Below are positions 17,450 through 25,704 of a stretch of DNA of 64,000 bases, in pieces (position 1 is the stretch's first letter; each line of letters starts with the position of its first letter). Made by a program: the position numbers and the translations under genes. Location: NCBI GenBank assembly GCA_024233435.1, contig JACKPQ010000001.1, positions 662,074 through 726,073 on the forward strand, read 5' to 3'. The stretch comes from Chlamydiales bacterium. Its GTDB lineage: Bacteria; Chlamydiota; Chlamydiia; Chlamydiales; JACKPQ01. Below the pieces are notes generated by a model. The model made no database searches. It was given only the letters and a program-made list of their open reading frames with translations, and had not been told where the DNA came from.

Positions 17450-18850
17450 CTAATAAATACCAAATGCCCTACACATGCTTCCCAAAAAGCTTTGTGGATC
17501 CATAAACATTAGAGGGCATCTTGAATCTTCCTTCATATCTTCGATCTTATTGGATAGCCCTTCCTCATTTCTAATACGCGTCAAACGACGTCTGATGGCT
17601 TTTCCATTAGACCCCCTGGAGAAGGTTAATATGCTCTGAACCGCATATTTCCCGTCGAAGTAGGCCGTGACCACACTTTCACAATTTTTGGACAGAACAA
17701 CAGTCAACCCGTTATCAGGGTTACGCAATGTCATAGAATCCCCTGCCTCATTTGCAGTAACTTGCCCAACGTAGAAAGTTTTGAGCAATTCCTCTTTAGA
17801 AATAAATCTTTCGCGCATCCGGAGTTTAGCGTGAGAAGACAAGAGTCTTCTCTCAATAAGGCATCTAGACAGCATTTTGACCTTATTGTTTGGTAGCTGC
17901 TTAAAGGTTTTGGGTTCAGTAGGGTTATAATTGGGGATTGACTTGCAAAACATAAGCATCAAGTCAGCTTTTTCCGCCCTAGCATTCAAGCGAGTTAAGA
18001 CCCTAGCTCTCGATAATCCGCGATAATTTTTGCCGGGCTCTCTAGCTTCATTAACTTCTAAAACTCTCTTTCCACAAACCATCTTTCCAAGTTTGGATAC
18101 GTACCGCGCAACATCCAATTCCCAGTCCTCAATGCCCAACCATTTTAACTTTGGAAGTTTGCTGATAGTTTCGACAAGTGTTTCATTTAGATACTCAGAA
18201 CGAAATACATTTGAGCGCAGGTCAAGATAGCGTAAACTCTCTGCTTTTTCGATGCCATCGAAAAAGGCTTGTCCAATATCGTCATACCAGCTATGCGCAC
18301 TAAAGCCAAATGCCTTCAGCTTATCTTTTTCCAAAAGTCCAGCGATTGCATATGCATGCTTCATTTTAAAAGAATCTAAATGCAATGAAACCGACTGAAG
18401 CTTAATCCGAGACAGTATATCAACAAGCTTTATGAAAACATCATCTTTTTCGATTTTGACCGCTATTCTAAGGTCCTTTAACCTAGACTGGCTTGTAAGC
18501 CCTTGTTTTAAGATCTCGATGCTACGCTTTGTTAGCGAACGAAAACTTAGGTCTAAGCATACCCAATCCCGCTTGCCCATAAGAAGCTTGAAAACAGCCA
18601 GGCCTTTGCCATTGAGAGTGTCAAAACCTATCCTTAGAGCGCTCAAGGGCTCAGATGCCACCAATTTAATGGTGAGCTGTTTTAGCGCCTTATTACTTAG
18701 CCTGTTTCCAGTGATATCAAGATATTCAACCTTATGCCGTTTAATACAACTGACAAGAAATTGTGTATCTCTTGAAGATAAATGCCCGTTTCTAAAATCT
18801 GCGCGCGTAAAATCGCTATTGTGAAGCGTGGTGATGCTTGATAAAGTCAT
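17450..18850 (-). CDS. leucine-rich-repeat protein with C-terminal DUF4258-like domain
   Basis: Residues ~15-255 contain ribonuclease-inhibitor-type LRRs (for example VEYLDITGNRLSNKAL, SLRYLDLRSNVF). Residues ~338-398 switch to a small alpha/beta domain: SSHAKLRMRERFIS, a glycine in VGQVT, then LTVVLSKN and SVVTAYF strands. This matches the layout of DUF4258, a RelE/BECR-like fold seen in toxins. The C-terminal ~70 residues are basic then acidic. Together this looks like a secreted effector in which LRRs select the target and the small domain may act as a nuclease or binding module. Activity and secretion are inferences. No Sec signal is present and the start at 18850 lacks a clear ribosome site. 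Confidence 0.68.
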   Translation of the reverse strand: MTLSSITTLHNSDFTRADFRNGHLSSRDTQFLVSCIKRHKVEYLDITGNRLSNKALKQLTIKLVASEPLSALRIGFDTLNGKGLAVFKLLMGKRDWVCLDLSFRSLTKRSIEILKQGLTSQSRLKDLRIAVKIEKDDVFIKLVDILSRIKLQSVSLHLDSFKMKHAYAIAGLLEKDKLKAFGFSAHSWYDDIGQAFFDGIEKAESLRYLDLRSNVFRSEYLNETLVETISKLPKLKWLGIEDWELDVARYVSKLGKMVCGKRVLEVNEAREPGKNYRGLSRARVLTRLNARAEKADLMLMFCKSIPNYNPTEPKTFKQLPNNKVKMLSRCLIERRLLSSHAKLRMRERFISKEELLKTFYVGQVTANEAGDSMTLRNPDNGLTVVLSKNCESVVTAYFDGKYAVQSILTFSRGSNGKAIRRRLTRIRNEEGLSNKIEDMKEDSRCPLMFMDPQSFLGSMCRAFGIY

Positions 18851-18881
18851 TTTATTTGCTGGTTAACTTTTTGTCTGCGCT

Positions 18882-18910
18882 ATCTTAAAAGACTGAATAA
18901 AATCAGTCAA
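18882..18910 (-). promoter_or_regulatory. candidate promoter with palindrome, LRR-DUF4258 gene
   Basis: On the minus strand TTGACT (18910-18905), a 17-bp spacer and TAAGAT (18887-18882) lie 32 bp before the start codon. GACTGA and TCAGTC (18891-18896, 18903-18908) form a perfect inverted repeat around the -35 box and spacer, a possible repressor site. Confidence 0.48.
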
Positions 18911-18943
18911 TACGCAATCCAATGCTTTTAGTGAGGAATCTAG

Positions 18944-18997
18944 ATTTTGGTTATAGTTTGGTTGCGCGGGAATTCACGACATACCTTTTGGTAAGCG
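18944..18997. repeat. dispersed intergenic repeat, copy 1
   Basis: This ~50-bp stretch resembles 63948-64000. Shared blocks in the same order are ATTTTGG, TAGTTTGG, a CGC-rich middle and ACATACCTTT-N-GGTA. Both copies are outside convincing genes. No transposase is nearby. The remaining bases of 18851-19050 show no other gene that can be supported. Confidence 0.4.
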
Positions 18998-19050
18998 AAA
19001 CTACCAAGAAGCCAAAACACACGAGGGCAACCGTGGCGTTCAGTGAGAAA

Positions 19051-20592
19051 TTACCCTTCTGCCCCGTTGCTGCCTGCCTCGTTGCGGTAAGTGAGGTGAG
19101 ATATGATGAGGGCAATGAGAGCGACCGAGAGCGCAAAAATATGCGTGACCACGAAGGCGAAGTGATAAGAGGCATAAAAGGCTGATTTGACAAGCGTTTG
19201 AATGTGAGGCTCTAGGGCATTGAGCTGAGCTAGGGCATCGTGGGCGTTGGCTAGCAATCCCCAGAAAAGCTTGGGTGAGAGCGTAGCGGTGGCGGGGTTT
19301 TCGGCAAGGCGAGATGCAAAGTTAAAGTGACGCACGTTGATAATCATGGATCCAAAGAGAGCGATACCGAGGGTTCCGCCCGTGTAGCGCGCTGTGTAAA
19401 ACATGCCTGAGCCTAGCCCTCGCTTACGCGGTGGCAAAATTGCTAATGTCGAGGCGCTATTTGGGGTCATGATCAGCGCCATACTGATCCCATAGAAAAA
19501 TAGGCCAGGAATGAGATTTTTCACATTATCGAACTGAAGAAAGATTGCGAACCATCCAAGACAGAACGAGGCGATGGTAAACCCAATTAGAATTGGTAGG
19601 CGGGGACCAAAACGATCTTGCATCCAGCCCGATAGAGGGGCTGAAACAATCACTGGGATTGTCGAGAAAAGTGTCACCGCACCTGCTTGTAGGGGTGAAA
19701 GGCCTAAGGCTTTTTGAAAAAAAATGGGCCAGAAAACCGAAATCATTAACAAAAACTGCACAGCAAATACAATGATGCTCCCACCGAGATAAATCCGCTT
19801 TGTATAAAGCTTAAAGTCTATAAAAGGGTGTTGGGCAATCCGATCTGTAACATATAGCAGAAAGAAGAAAAGCACGGCTATGATAAGGAGCAAAACGATC
19901 ACTGGAGATCCCCATCCCCAAACACGGCCTTGCATAAGCGCTATCGTTAAAGAGGCCAAGGCTGCTGAAAAAGTGATGAATCCAGGAATATCAAAACTCT
20001 CTTCTGATAAGTCATCAGTCTGTGGCACTGAATATAGAACAAGAGCTATCCCGATGAGGGCAATTGGAAGGTTGAGCCAGAAAATCCATCGCCAAGATAG
20101 AAACTCTGTTAAAAAACCCCCTACTGAAGGCCCCAGGGATAAAAAAATGGAGCTGATGCCAATAAGCAAGCCCATTGCTTTGCCGCGTTCTTTATAAGGG
20201 AAAATATCGATAATAATGGCCCAGCTCGCTGGCCCCATCATGGCTCCCCCAATCCCTTGCAAACAACGAGCACTGATCAGCCAAGTGCTTGTTAGGGCCA
20301 TCCCACCAAAGATGGATGCTAAGGCAAAAATGACCATACCAATACTAAAAATACGCCTATGTCCGTACATATCTGCTAATCTTCCGCAGGCTAGAACAAG
20401 GGTAGCCATCGCTAGAAAGTAGACGTTAATCACCCAATTGATGCCTGTCGAGCTGACTCTTAAGTCGATCTGAATAGTCGGCGTTGCAACGGGTAAAACG
20501 GTGGAATCTAAAAATAACATTGAGACGCCGCACATAAGACCTATGAGGGCAATCCACTTTTTTAAACGCTTTGAACGTTGTACATTCGGCAT
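19051..20592 (-). CDS. MFS multidrug transporter, DHA2 (14-TMS) family
   Basis: A 513-aa inner membrane exporter with 14 predicted helices. The DHA2 pattern is clear: LFLDSTVLPVATPTIQ in helix 1, the motif-A loop GRLADMYGHRR, GIGGAMMGPASWAII for antiporter motif C, and GGFLTEFLSWRWIFWLNLP. Such proteins expel drugs or toxic metabolites by proton antiport. No HlyD-type partner is adjacent, unlike the second DHA2 gene near 38-40 kb. The N-terminus is basic (QRSKRLKKW), as expected for a cytoplasmic tail. Upstream, a short gap separates it from the divergent kinase-like gene. Confidence 0.9.
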   Translation of the reverse strand: MPNVQRSKRLKKWIALIGLMCGVSMLFLDSTVLPVATPTIQIDLRVSSTGINWVINVYFLAMATLVLACGRLADMYGHRRIFSIGMVIFALASIFGGMALTSTWLISARCLQGIGGAMMGPASWAIIIDIFPYKERGKAMGLLIGISSIFLSLGPSVGGFLTEFLSWRWIFWLNLPIALIGIALVLYSVPQTDDLSEESFDIPGFITFSAALASLTIALMQGRVWGWGSPVIVLLLIIAVLFFFLLYVTDRIAQHPFIDFKLYTKRIYLGGSIIVFAVQFLLMISVFWPIFFQKALGLSPLQAGAVTLFSTIPVIVSAPLSGWMQDRFGPRLPILIGFTIASFCLGWFAIFLQFDNVKNLIPGLFFYGISMALIMTPNSASTLAILPPRKRGLGSGMFYTARYTGGTLGIALFGSMIINVRHFNFASRLAENPATATLSPKLFWGLLANAHDALAQLNALEPHIQTLVKSAFYASYHFAFVVTHIFALSVALIALIISHLTYRNEAGSNGAEG

Positions 20593-20644
20593 ACGGCTTT
20601 TTATATACCATTTTTGATTTTATAGCTCAACTTGGATCTTCTGT

Positions 20645-20658
20645 CCCAATTCATTGGG
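20645..20658. promoter_or_regulatory. short palindrome in a divergent intergenic region
   Basis: CCCAAT and ATTGGG flank two bases between the divergent MFS and kinase-like genes. A related CCAAT-ATG-ATTGG repeat occurs at 36353-36365, upstream of the secretin gene. A shared regulator is possible but speculative. Confidence 0.25.
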
Positions 20659-20683
20659 GTGATAGCCCGAAACACAAAAAAGA

Positions 20684-21619
20684 ATGAAAAAATTTTCCCC
20701 ATGCGTTAGACTAGGATTGATGAGAAAGTTATTTGTTGTTTTTTTGATAGTGGGGGGCTTTTTTGCTCTGGAGCGCTTATGTCATAAAGCAACAGATGGG
20801 TTTGCTCTCAATAGAATTGCTTATCCACTTGATGTGGAAGTTGTTGAAAGCAACAAACCCCTTTCGGTCGAGCACCAGTTTGCCCTGAATATTCTGCGTA
20901 CTGAAAAATTCTACTACTTAGGAAGTGGCGCGCAAGTCTATGCCTTTTGCACTAAGGATAACCAGTACGTCTTAAAGTTGTTTAAATTCCACCACATGCG
21001 CATTCCTCCGATTGTGAGTAAGCTCCCTTTGACTAAAGGGCTAGAGAAATTGCGCAAAGAAAAAATCGATTTTAAAACAAATATTATCAAAGACGTTTTT
21101 AATAGCTTTACAATCGCCTACAATCACTTGAAAGAAGAGACAGCTCTATTGCTTGTCCACCTAAATCGAACGAACCATCTAAATGGCAGCGTGCACATCG
21201 TCGACCGGATCAACAATGAATATAATCTCGATCTCGATAACACCTATTTTGTCCTACAGCATTATGCCACGCTTGCCTATGATCAAATTGATACCTGGAT
21301 GGAGCAGAAAGAAATCACCAAAGCCCGCAATGGCATACGCTCTTTAGTGAAATTGGCTGCCAAGCGCTGTCAAAAAGGTATCATGGATAAAGATCCTGAT
21401 TTCAGCACTAACTTTGGCTTTATCAACGGTAAAGCCAGGCAAATTGATATTGGTCGATTTGCCCACAATATTAACGAGTGTAAACCCGATATTTACGGGC
21501 CCGAGATGATCCGAATCACGCGCCCTTTTAGAAATTGGCTCGAAGCGCATCACGAAGCCCTAGTTGAGGTATTAGATGAAGAAGTGGAAAGGATATCCGG
21601 GCCGCAGGCTGGCATTTAA
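20684..21619 (+). CDS. membrane-anchored protein-kinase-like protein, paralogue 1
   Basis: An N-terminal signal anchor (about residues 14-32) is followed by a domain that reads like a divergent protein kinase. It has a glycine-rich loop LGSGAQVYAF (79-88), a VLKLFK strand with candidate ATP-binding Lys98, a catalytic-loop-like DKDPDFSTNFG (Asp237, Asn243), and IDIG (254-257) in the place of DFG. Two further genes in this run share the same pattern. Positive charges before the anchor predict that the domain lies outside the cytoplasm, which would be odd for an ATP-dependent enzyme. ATG at 20684 is taken; ATG at 20720 is also possible. It overlaps the next paralogue by 44 bp. Catalysis is inferred. 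Confidence 0.65.
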   Translation: MKKFSPCVRLGLMRKLFVVFLIVGGFFALERLCHKATDGFALNRIAYPLDVEVVESNKPLSVEHQFALNILRTEKFYYLGSGAQVYAFCTKDNQYVLKLFKFHHMRIPPIVSKLPLTKGLEKLRKEKIDFKTNIIKDVFNSFTIAYNHLKEETALLLVHLNRTNHLNGSVHIVDRINNEYNLDLDNTYFVLQHYATLAYDQIDTWMEQKEITKARNGIRSLVKLAAKRCQKGIMDKDPDFSTNFGFINGKARQIDIGRFAHNINECKPDIYGPEMIRITRPFRNWLEAHHEALVEVLDEEVERISGPQAGI

Positions 21620-22445
21620 TGCTCTCATATTTTTCGCTTGTTTTACTCTTGTAGAACGCCTCTGTCATTTGGCTACAGATGGTTTTTCCGTGATGCGTAT
21701 TTACCCTCCATTTCAAATAGACTCATTTTTTGATCCTCCTGCACCAAGTCAAGAGGTTTGCAAGCACCTTAATCAAAGCTACCGTTATCTAGGATCTGGG
21801 AGTCAAAGTTTTGCTTTTCTATCTGAAGATGGTCAATACGTCCTTAAATTTTTCAAGCTTAAAACCGGCTACTGGAGAGTTCCAAGCTTATCACGCCCAA
21901 AACGCAGGCGTGAATCTTTCACAGCGGCTTTTCAAAGTTGTTTGATCCACGCAGACACTTTTAAAGATGAATCAGGCGTTGTATATTGTCACTTAAAAGC
22001 CTCTAATCACAATCTGCCTACAGTCACACTAATTGACCGCAATCGAAGGCTTTTGTCATTAGACCTATCCACCCTTCCTTTTGTTCTTCAAAAGTACGCC
22101 GAACCTGTAGATCAACGATTGCTACGGTTTAAAAAGGCAAATGATCGCAAATCAGCTGAGCAAACAATTGATCAACTTTTCAACGTTCTTCTAAAGCGCT
22201 ATCACTTGGGCCTTTCAGACCGTGATCCCAATTTGATCACTAACTTTGGATTCATCGATAATCAAGCCGTTTCAATTGATGTGGGAGGTCTTGTCAATAA
22301 CAGGCAAGACCTCAAAACTTACTTTTGTGAGCACGAAATCCTCAAGGCTAAACATAAATGCAACCGCTGGCTATATAAGCACAACCCAGATCTTGTTGAT
22401 CACGTAGAGAAAATTGTTGAAGACATAATTTCTTCAGAGCGTTAG
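21576..22445 (+). CDS. membrane-anchored protein-kinase-like protein, paralogue 2
   Basis: This is the second of the three anchored kinase-like proteins. After a hydrophobic anchor (about 12-27), and a VERLCHLATDGF segment nearly shared with paralogue 1, come YLGSGSQSFAF (71-81), YVLKFFK, and the downstream SDRDPNLITNFG and SIDVGG segments. These correspond to the G-loop, beta-3 Lys, catalytic loop with Asn, and a DFG-like metal site. The start lies 44 bp inside the previous gene; no later in-frame start would keep the anchor. The sequence is clearly diverged from paralogue 1, so the duplication is old. The following gene, 33 bp away, is an OppA lipoprotein. Confidence 0.65.
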   Translation: MKKWKGYPGRRLAFNALIFFACFTLVERLCHLATDGFSVMRIYPPFQIDSFFDPPAPSQEVCKHLNQSYRYLGSGSQSFAFLSEDGQYVLKFFKLKTGYWRVPSLSRPKRRRESFTAAFQSCLIHADTFKDESGVVYCHLKASNHNLPTVTLIDRNRRLLSLDLSTLPFVLQKYAEPVDQRLLRFKKANDRKSAEQTIDQLFNVLLKRYHLGLSDRDPNLITNFGFIDNQAVSIDVGGLVNNRQDLKTYFCEHEILKAKHKCNRWLYKHNPDLVDHVEKIVEDIISSER

Positions 22446-22478
22446 AATGTGAAAGATTAACAACTTTACGGAGCTACT

Positions 22479-24077
22479 ATGAAAAAGATGTGCGTTTTCA
22501 CTCTATCACTGGTCTGTTTGATGCTGAGCGGATGCTCAGAAAAAGAGACCTGCGGCAAAGCGGATCAGAAAATCCTAAAGATTTGTTATGATCACAATCC
22601 AACAACGCCTGATCCTCGCCGCGGTGGGGATATGGTCACAAATGTTTCCTCCTTTATGCTTTTTGAAGGACTGACTGCCACTACTAAAGAAGGTGAGCTT
22701 GAGCCATCTCTTGCGCAAAGCTACGAAATCTCAGAAGATAAAACCGAGTACACCTTTCATCTACGTCCATCTAAATGGTCTGATGGCGTGCCTTTAACCG
22801 CTCATGATTTCGAATATAGTTGGAAAACGCTTCTCTCACCTGATTTCCCCTCGCCTTGCGCTTTTTTGCTTTACCCAATCAATAACGCCCGCCAAGCTAA
22901 GGAGGGAAACGTTTCCACTGATGAAATTGGCGTAAAAGCTCTTGACGATCATACTTTGCTAGTCAAATTGGAAAAACCCTGCCCTTACTTCCTTAAGCTT
23001 GTCTCTTTCTATACTTTTTATCCTATCCCTAAACACATAGACATAGCCAACCCTGATTGGGCTTTCCACCCATCTAGCGATACGGTTTCAAATGGCCCTT
23101 TCAAAATCAAATCATGGCAATTTGGCATTGAAATTGATTGTGCGAGAAATGAGAATTACTGGAATGATAAGGCAGTCCACTTAGATGGAATCAATATCAG
23201 CATCATTTCTGATCCTAATACGTCCCTACAAATGTTTGAGCAAGGTAAATTTGACTGGATCGGAGATCCTGTCTCTCCAATCCCTGTTGATGCTCTTGCC
23301 AATAGCAACTGCGTTTTTTCAAACTCTATTGCAGCTTGTACGTTTGTCCCCTTCAATGTCGACAGATTTCCCTTTAATAACGCTAATATCCGCAAAGCTT
23401 TCTCCTACGCTATGAACAGGGAAGCAATCACTCAACACATCACACAAATGGATGAAGAACCAGCAACGCGTTTTGTTCCATCTGTTTTTGCTGGCTACGA
23501 TCAAGAAGAGCTCATACCAGCTCAAGGCGATAAGCAAAAAGCTTTAGAGTTTTTTGCTCTTGGTTGCCAGGAGTTAGGGATAAATGCCAAAGATTTCCCT
23601 ACTTTGACGCTGATTTCTCCTGTGGCTGGGCATTACAACAAACTTGCACAGGCCCTACAACAACAGCTAAGGGATGTCCTCAATGTAAATATTCAGATCA
23701 GCGATAAAGATCTTAAGCTTGTACTTGATGATCTTGTGAAGCGCAATTACGACTTTGGTCTTGTTATGCTTGTTGCCCAATATCAAGATCCAATGAATAT
23801 TTTTGAGCGCTTTATGTTTAAACAAACACCTAAAAACTACTCGGGATTTGAAAATTCCAATTATATCTCTCTTATTGACGCCTCGTTTTACGCAAAATCA
23901 GATGGTGAGCGAAACCAGATCTTTAGTGAAGCAGAAAAGCTTTTAGCTAACGAAATGCCCTACGCACCCCTTTATTTTTATAACTCTCATTCATTAATGA
24001 AGCCAAATGTAAAAGGGTTATTCATGACACCTGTAAGCACTCTACACTTCCGGGATGTTGATTTCATAGAAGAATAA
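22479..24077 (+). CDS. oppA: oligopeptide ABC transporter substrate-binding lipoprotein OppA, copy 1
   Basis: An SBP family 5 lipoprotein. The signal peptide ends in the lipobox LSGC, with the lipidated Cys19. The mature protein has the cluster C layout, with motifs such as PTTPDPRRGGDMVTN, LEPSLAQSYEISED, WSDGVPLTAHDFEYSWK and a long second lobe. It binds peptides outside the inner membrane and delivers them to an OppBCDF importer, none of whose other genes are in the window. CGGAG precedes the ATG. It is followed after 14 bp by a second, diverged copy. Multiple OppA copies are common in chlamydiae. Confidence 0.93.
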   Translation: MKKMCVFTLSLVCLMLSGCSEKETCGKADQKILKICYDHNPTTPDPRRGGDMVTNVSSFMLFEGLTATTKEGELEPSLAQSYEISEDKTEYTFHLRPSKWSDGVPLTAHDFEYSWKTLLSPDFPSPCAFLLYPINNARQAKEGNVSTDEIGVKALDDHTLLVKLEKPCPYFLKLVSFYTFYPIPKHIDIANPDWAFHPSSDTVSNGPFKIKSWQFGIEIDCARNENYWNDKAVHLDGINISIISDPNTSLQMFEQGKFDWIGDPVSPIPVDALANSNCVFSNSIAACTFVPFNVDRFPFNNANIRKAFSYAMNREAITQHITQMDEEPATRFVPSVFAGYDQEELIPAQGDKQKALEFFALGCQELGINAKDFPTLTLISPVAGHYNKLAQALQQQLRDVLNVNIQISDKDLKLVLDDLVKRNYDFGLVMLVAQYQDPMNIFERFMFKQTPKNYSGFENSNYISLIDASFYAKSDGERNQIFSEAEKLLANEMPYAPLYFYNSHSLMKPNVKGLFMTPVSTLHFRDVDFIEE

Positions 24078-24091
24078 CATTGGAGGTATCC

Positions 24092-25693
24092 TTGAGTGGA
24101 TATAGAAAACAAGCGGCCACTTTCATTGTTGGACTTCTTCTCATCTTGTCAGGGTGCAAAGGGAAAAAAGCCTGTGAGCACCCGCAAGTTCTTAGGTTAA
24201 ACATGTCTGCTACACCCTCGACGTTTGACCCACGCCGCAGTGGTGATCTTGTATCAACCTGTCTTCATTTTTTTCTTTTTGAAGGTCTGACGCGTTTGAC
24301 AGATGTCGGACCTGGGGAACCCGGAGTTGCAGAAAAGGTAGAGGTGTCCAAAGACGGTCTGACATATCTCTTTTCTCTGCGTCAATCGCTCTGGTCAGAT
24401 GGCATGCCGGTGACAGCAAGCGATTTTGAATTTGCTTGGAAATCTATTCTTAATCCAGAGTTTCCCTGTCCTAACGCTCATCTGCTTTATTCAATTAAAA
24501 ATGCCCAGCTAGCAAAGCAGGGCCTTGTAGATATTGATGAAGTGGGAATCGAGGTGATCGACCCTCAAACTCTTAAGGTTACATTAGAAACTCCAGCTCC
24601 CTATTTTTTAGAAATCGTTTCTTTTGCAACGCTGCATCCTGTTCCTAAGCACATTGCCCAAAATCAACAGAACTGGTCTGATCAAAATCCACTTGTTGTC
24701 AATGGTGCTTTTAAATTGGACAACTACGTCCGTAGACAGGAAATGGAATTGGTCACAAACGAAAAGTACTGGGATCACAAGCATATTCATCTAGAAAAAA
24801 TTAAGGTTAGCTTCATTGAAGATGAGATGACCGCTTTGCAAATGTATGAGAGGGGTGAGCTCGACATTCTAGGGGGATACTACACGCGAATTCCTGAAAC
24901 TGCAATTAGTTCATTGAAGAAATCGGGAGATTTGCGCACGTATCCAGTACCTGGCTCTACACATCTTGCGTTTAACTTAAAGCAATGGCCCTTCGATCAA
25001 GCATGCTTTCGAAAAGCTCTTTCAGCTGCTATCGATCGGCAAGAAATTGTTACCGGCATTACTCAACTCAACGAAAGCCCTGCCTACGACCTCATCCCTC
25101 CATCACTTAAAGATGAAATCATGATGCCCTATCATTTAACCCAAGATCCTAAGTCATTATTTGATGAAGCTTTAGATCAAATGAACATCACAAAAGATGA
25201 GCTACCCACGATTACCCTTTCCTACTCAAAGGCTGCACTCTCCCATAACGTTGCACAGGCCATCCAGCAACAATGGACAGAAACGCTTGGAATCAATGTT
25301 CAGCTATCATCAACCGAGCACAAACTCCACTTAAACCGTTTAATGAAGCATCAATTCCAGGTGGCCATTTTTAATATTTGGGCTCAGTATAGCGACCCCC
25401 TCAGTATCCTTGAACGCTTTGCTTATGCAGACAACCCTAAAAACTATATGAGTTGGAACAATCCCGATTATAACCTCTGTTTATCTCAACAGCCTAATTT
25501 ACAGAAACGGCGCAGTTTTTTAGCCCAAGCTGAGCGTATTTTACTCAATGAATCACCTATAGCTCCGATTTTTCACTGGCAACACGCAATTTTACAAAAG
25601 CCCTATTTGAAAAATGTTCATATTTCTAGAAGCGGTGGCATTTACTTACATGAGGCTTCAATTGACCTAGACGAAAAAGGTCAATATCGATAG
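24092..25693 (+). CDS. oppA: oligopeptide ABC transporter substrate-binding lipoprotein OppA, copy 2
   Basis: A paralogue of the preceding gene, with the same fold and signature segments (PSTFDPRRSGDLVST, WSDGMPVTASDFEFAWK). TTG at 24092 is chosen because GGAGGT at 24082-24087 is an excellent ribosome site just upstream. It yields the signal sequence MSGYRKQAATFIVGLLLILS ending in lipobox LSGC, with Cys22. A TTG at 24080 would place the ribosome site inside the coding region. Divergence from copy 1 suggests different peptide preferences. The gene is followed 11 bp later by a large unknown protein. Confidence 0.92.
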   Translation: MSGYRKQAATFIVGLLLILSGCKGKKACEHPQVLRLNMSATPSTFDPRRSGDLVSTCLHFFLFEGLTRLTDVGPGEPGVAEKVEVSKDGLTYLFSLRQSLWSDGMPVTASDFEFAWKSILNPEFPCPNAHLLYSIKNAQLAKQGLVDIDEVGIEVIDPQTLKVTLETPAPYFLEIVSFATLHPVPKHIAQNQQNWSDQNPLVVNGAFKLDNYVRRQEMELVTNEKYWDHKHIHLEKIKVSFIEDEMTALQMYERGELDILGGYYTRIPETAISSLKKSGDLRTYPVPGSTHLAFNLKQWPFDQACFRKALSAAIDRQEIVTGITQLNESPAYDLIPPSLKDEIMMPYHLTQDPKSLFDEALDQMNITKDELPTITLSYSKAALSHNVAQAIQQQWTETLGINVQLSSTEHKLHLNRLMKHQFQVAIFNIWAQYSDPLSILERFAYADNPKNYMSWNNPDYNLCLSQQPNLQKRRSFLAQAERILLNESPIAPIFHWQHAILQKPYLKNVHISRSGGIYLHEASIDLDEKGQYR

Positions 25694-25704
25694 TCTTAAG
25701 CTTT

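Noticed and set aside
18922..19185. 87-aa plus-strand frame between the LRR gene and the MFS gene
   Set aside because: It runs through the dispersed repeat and into the antisense of the MFS 3' end, and has no ribosome site.
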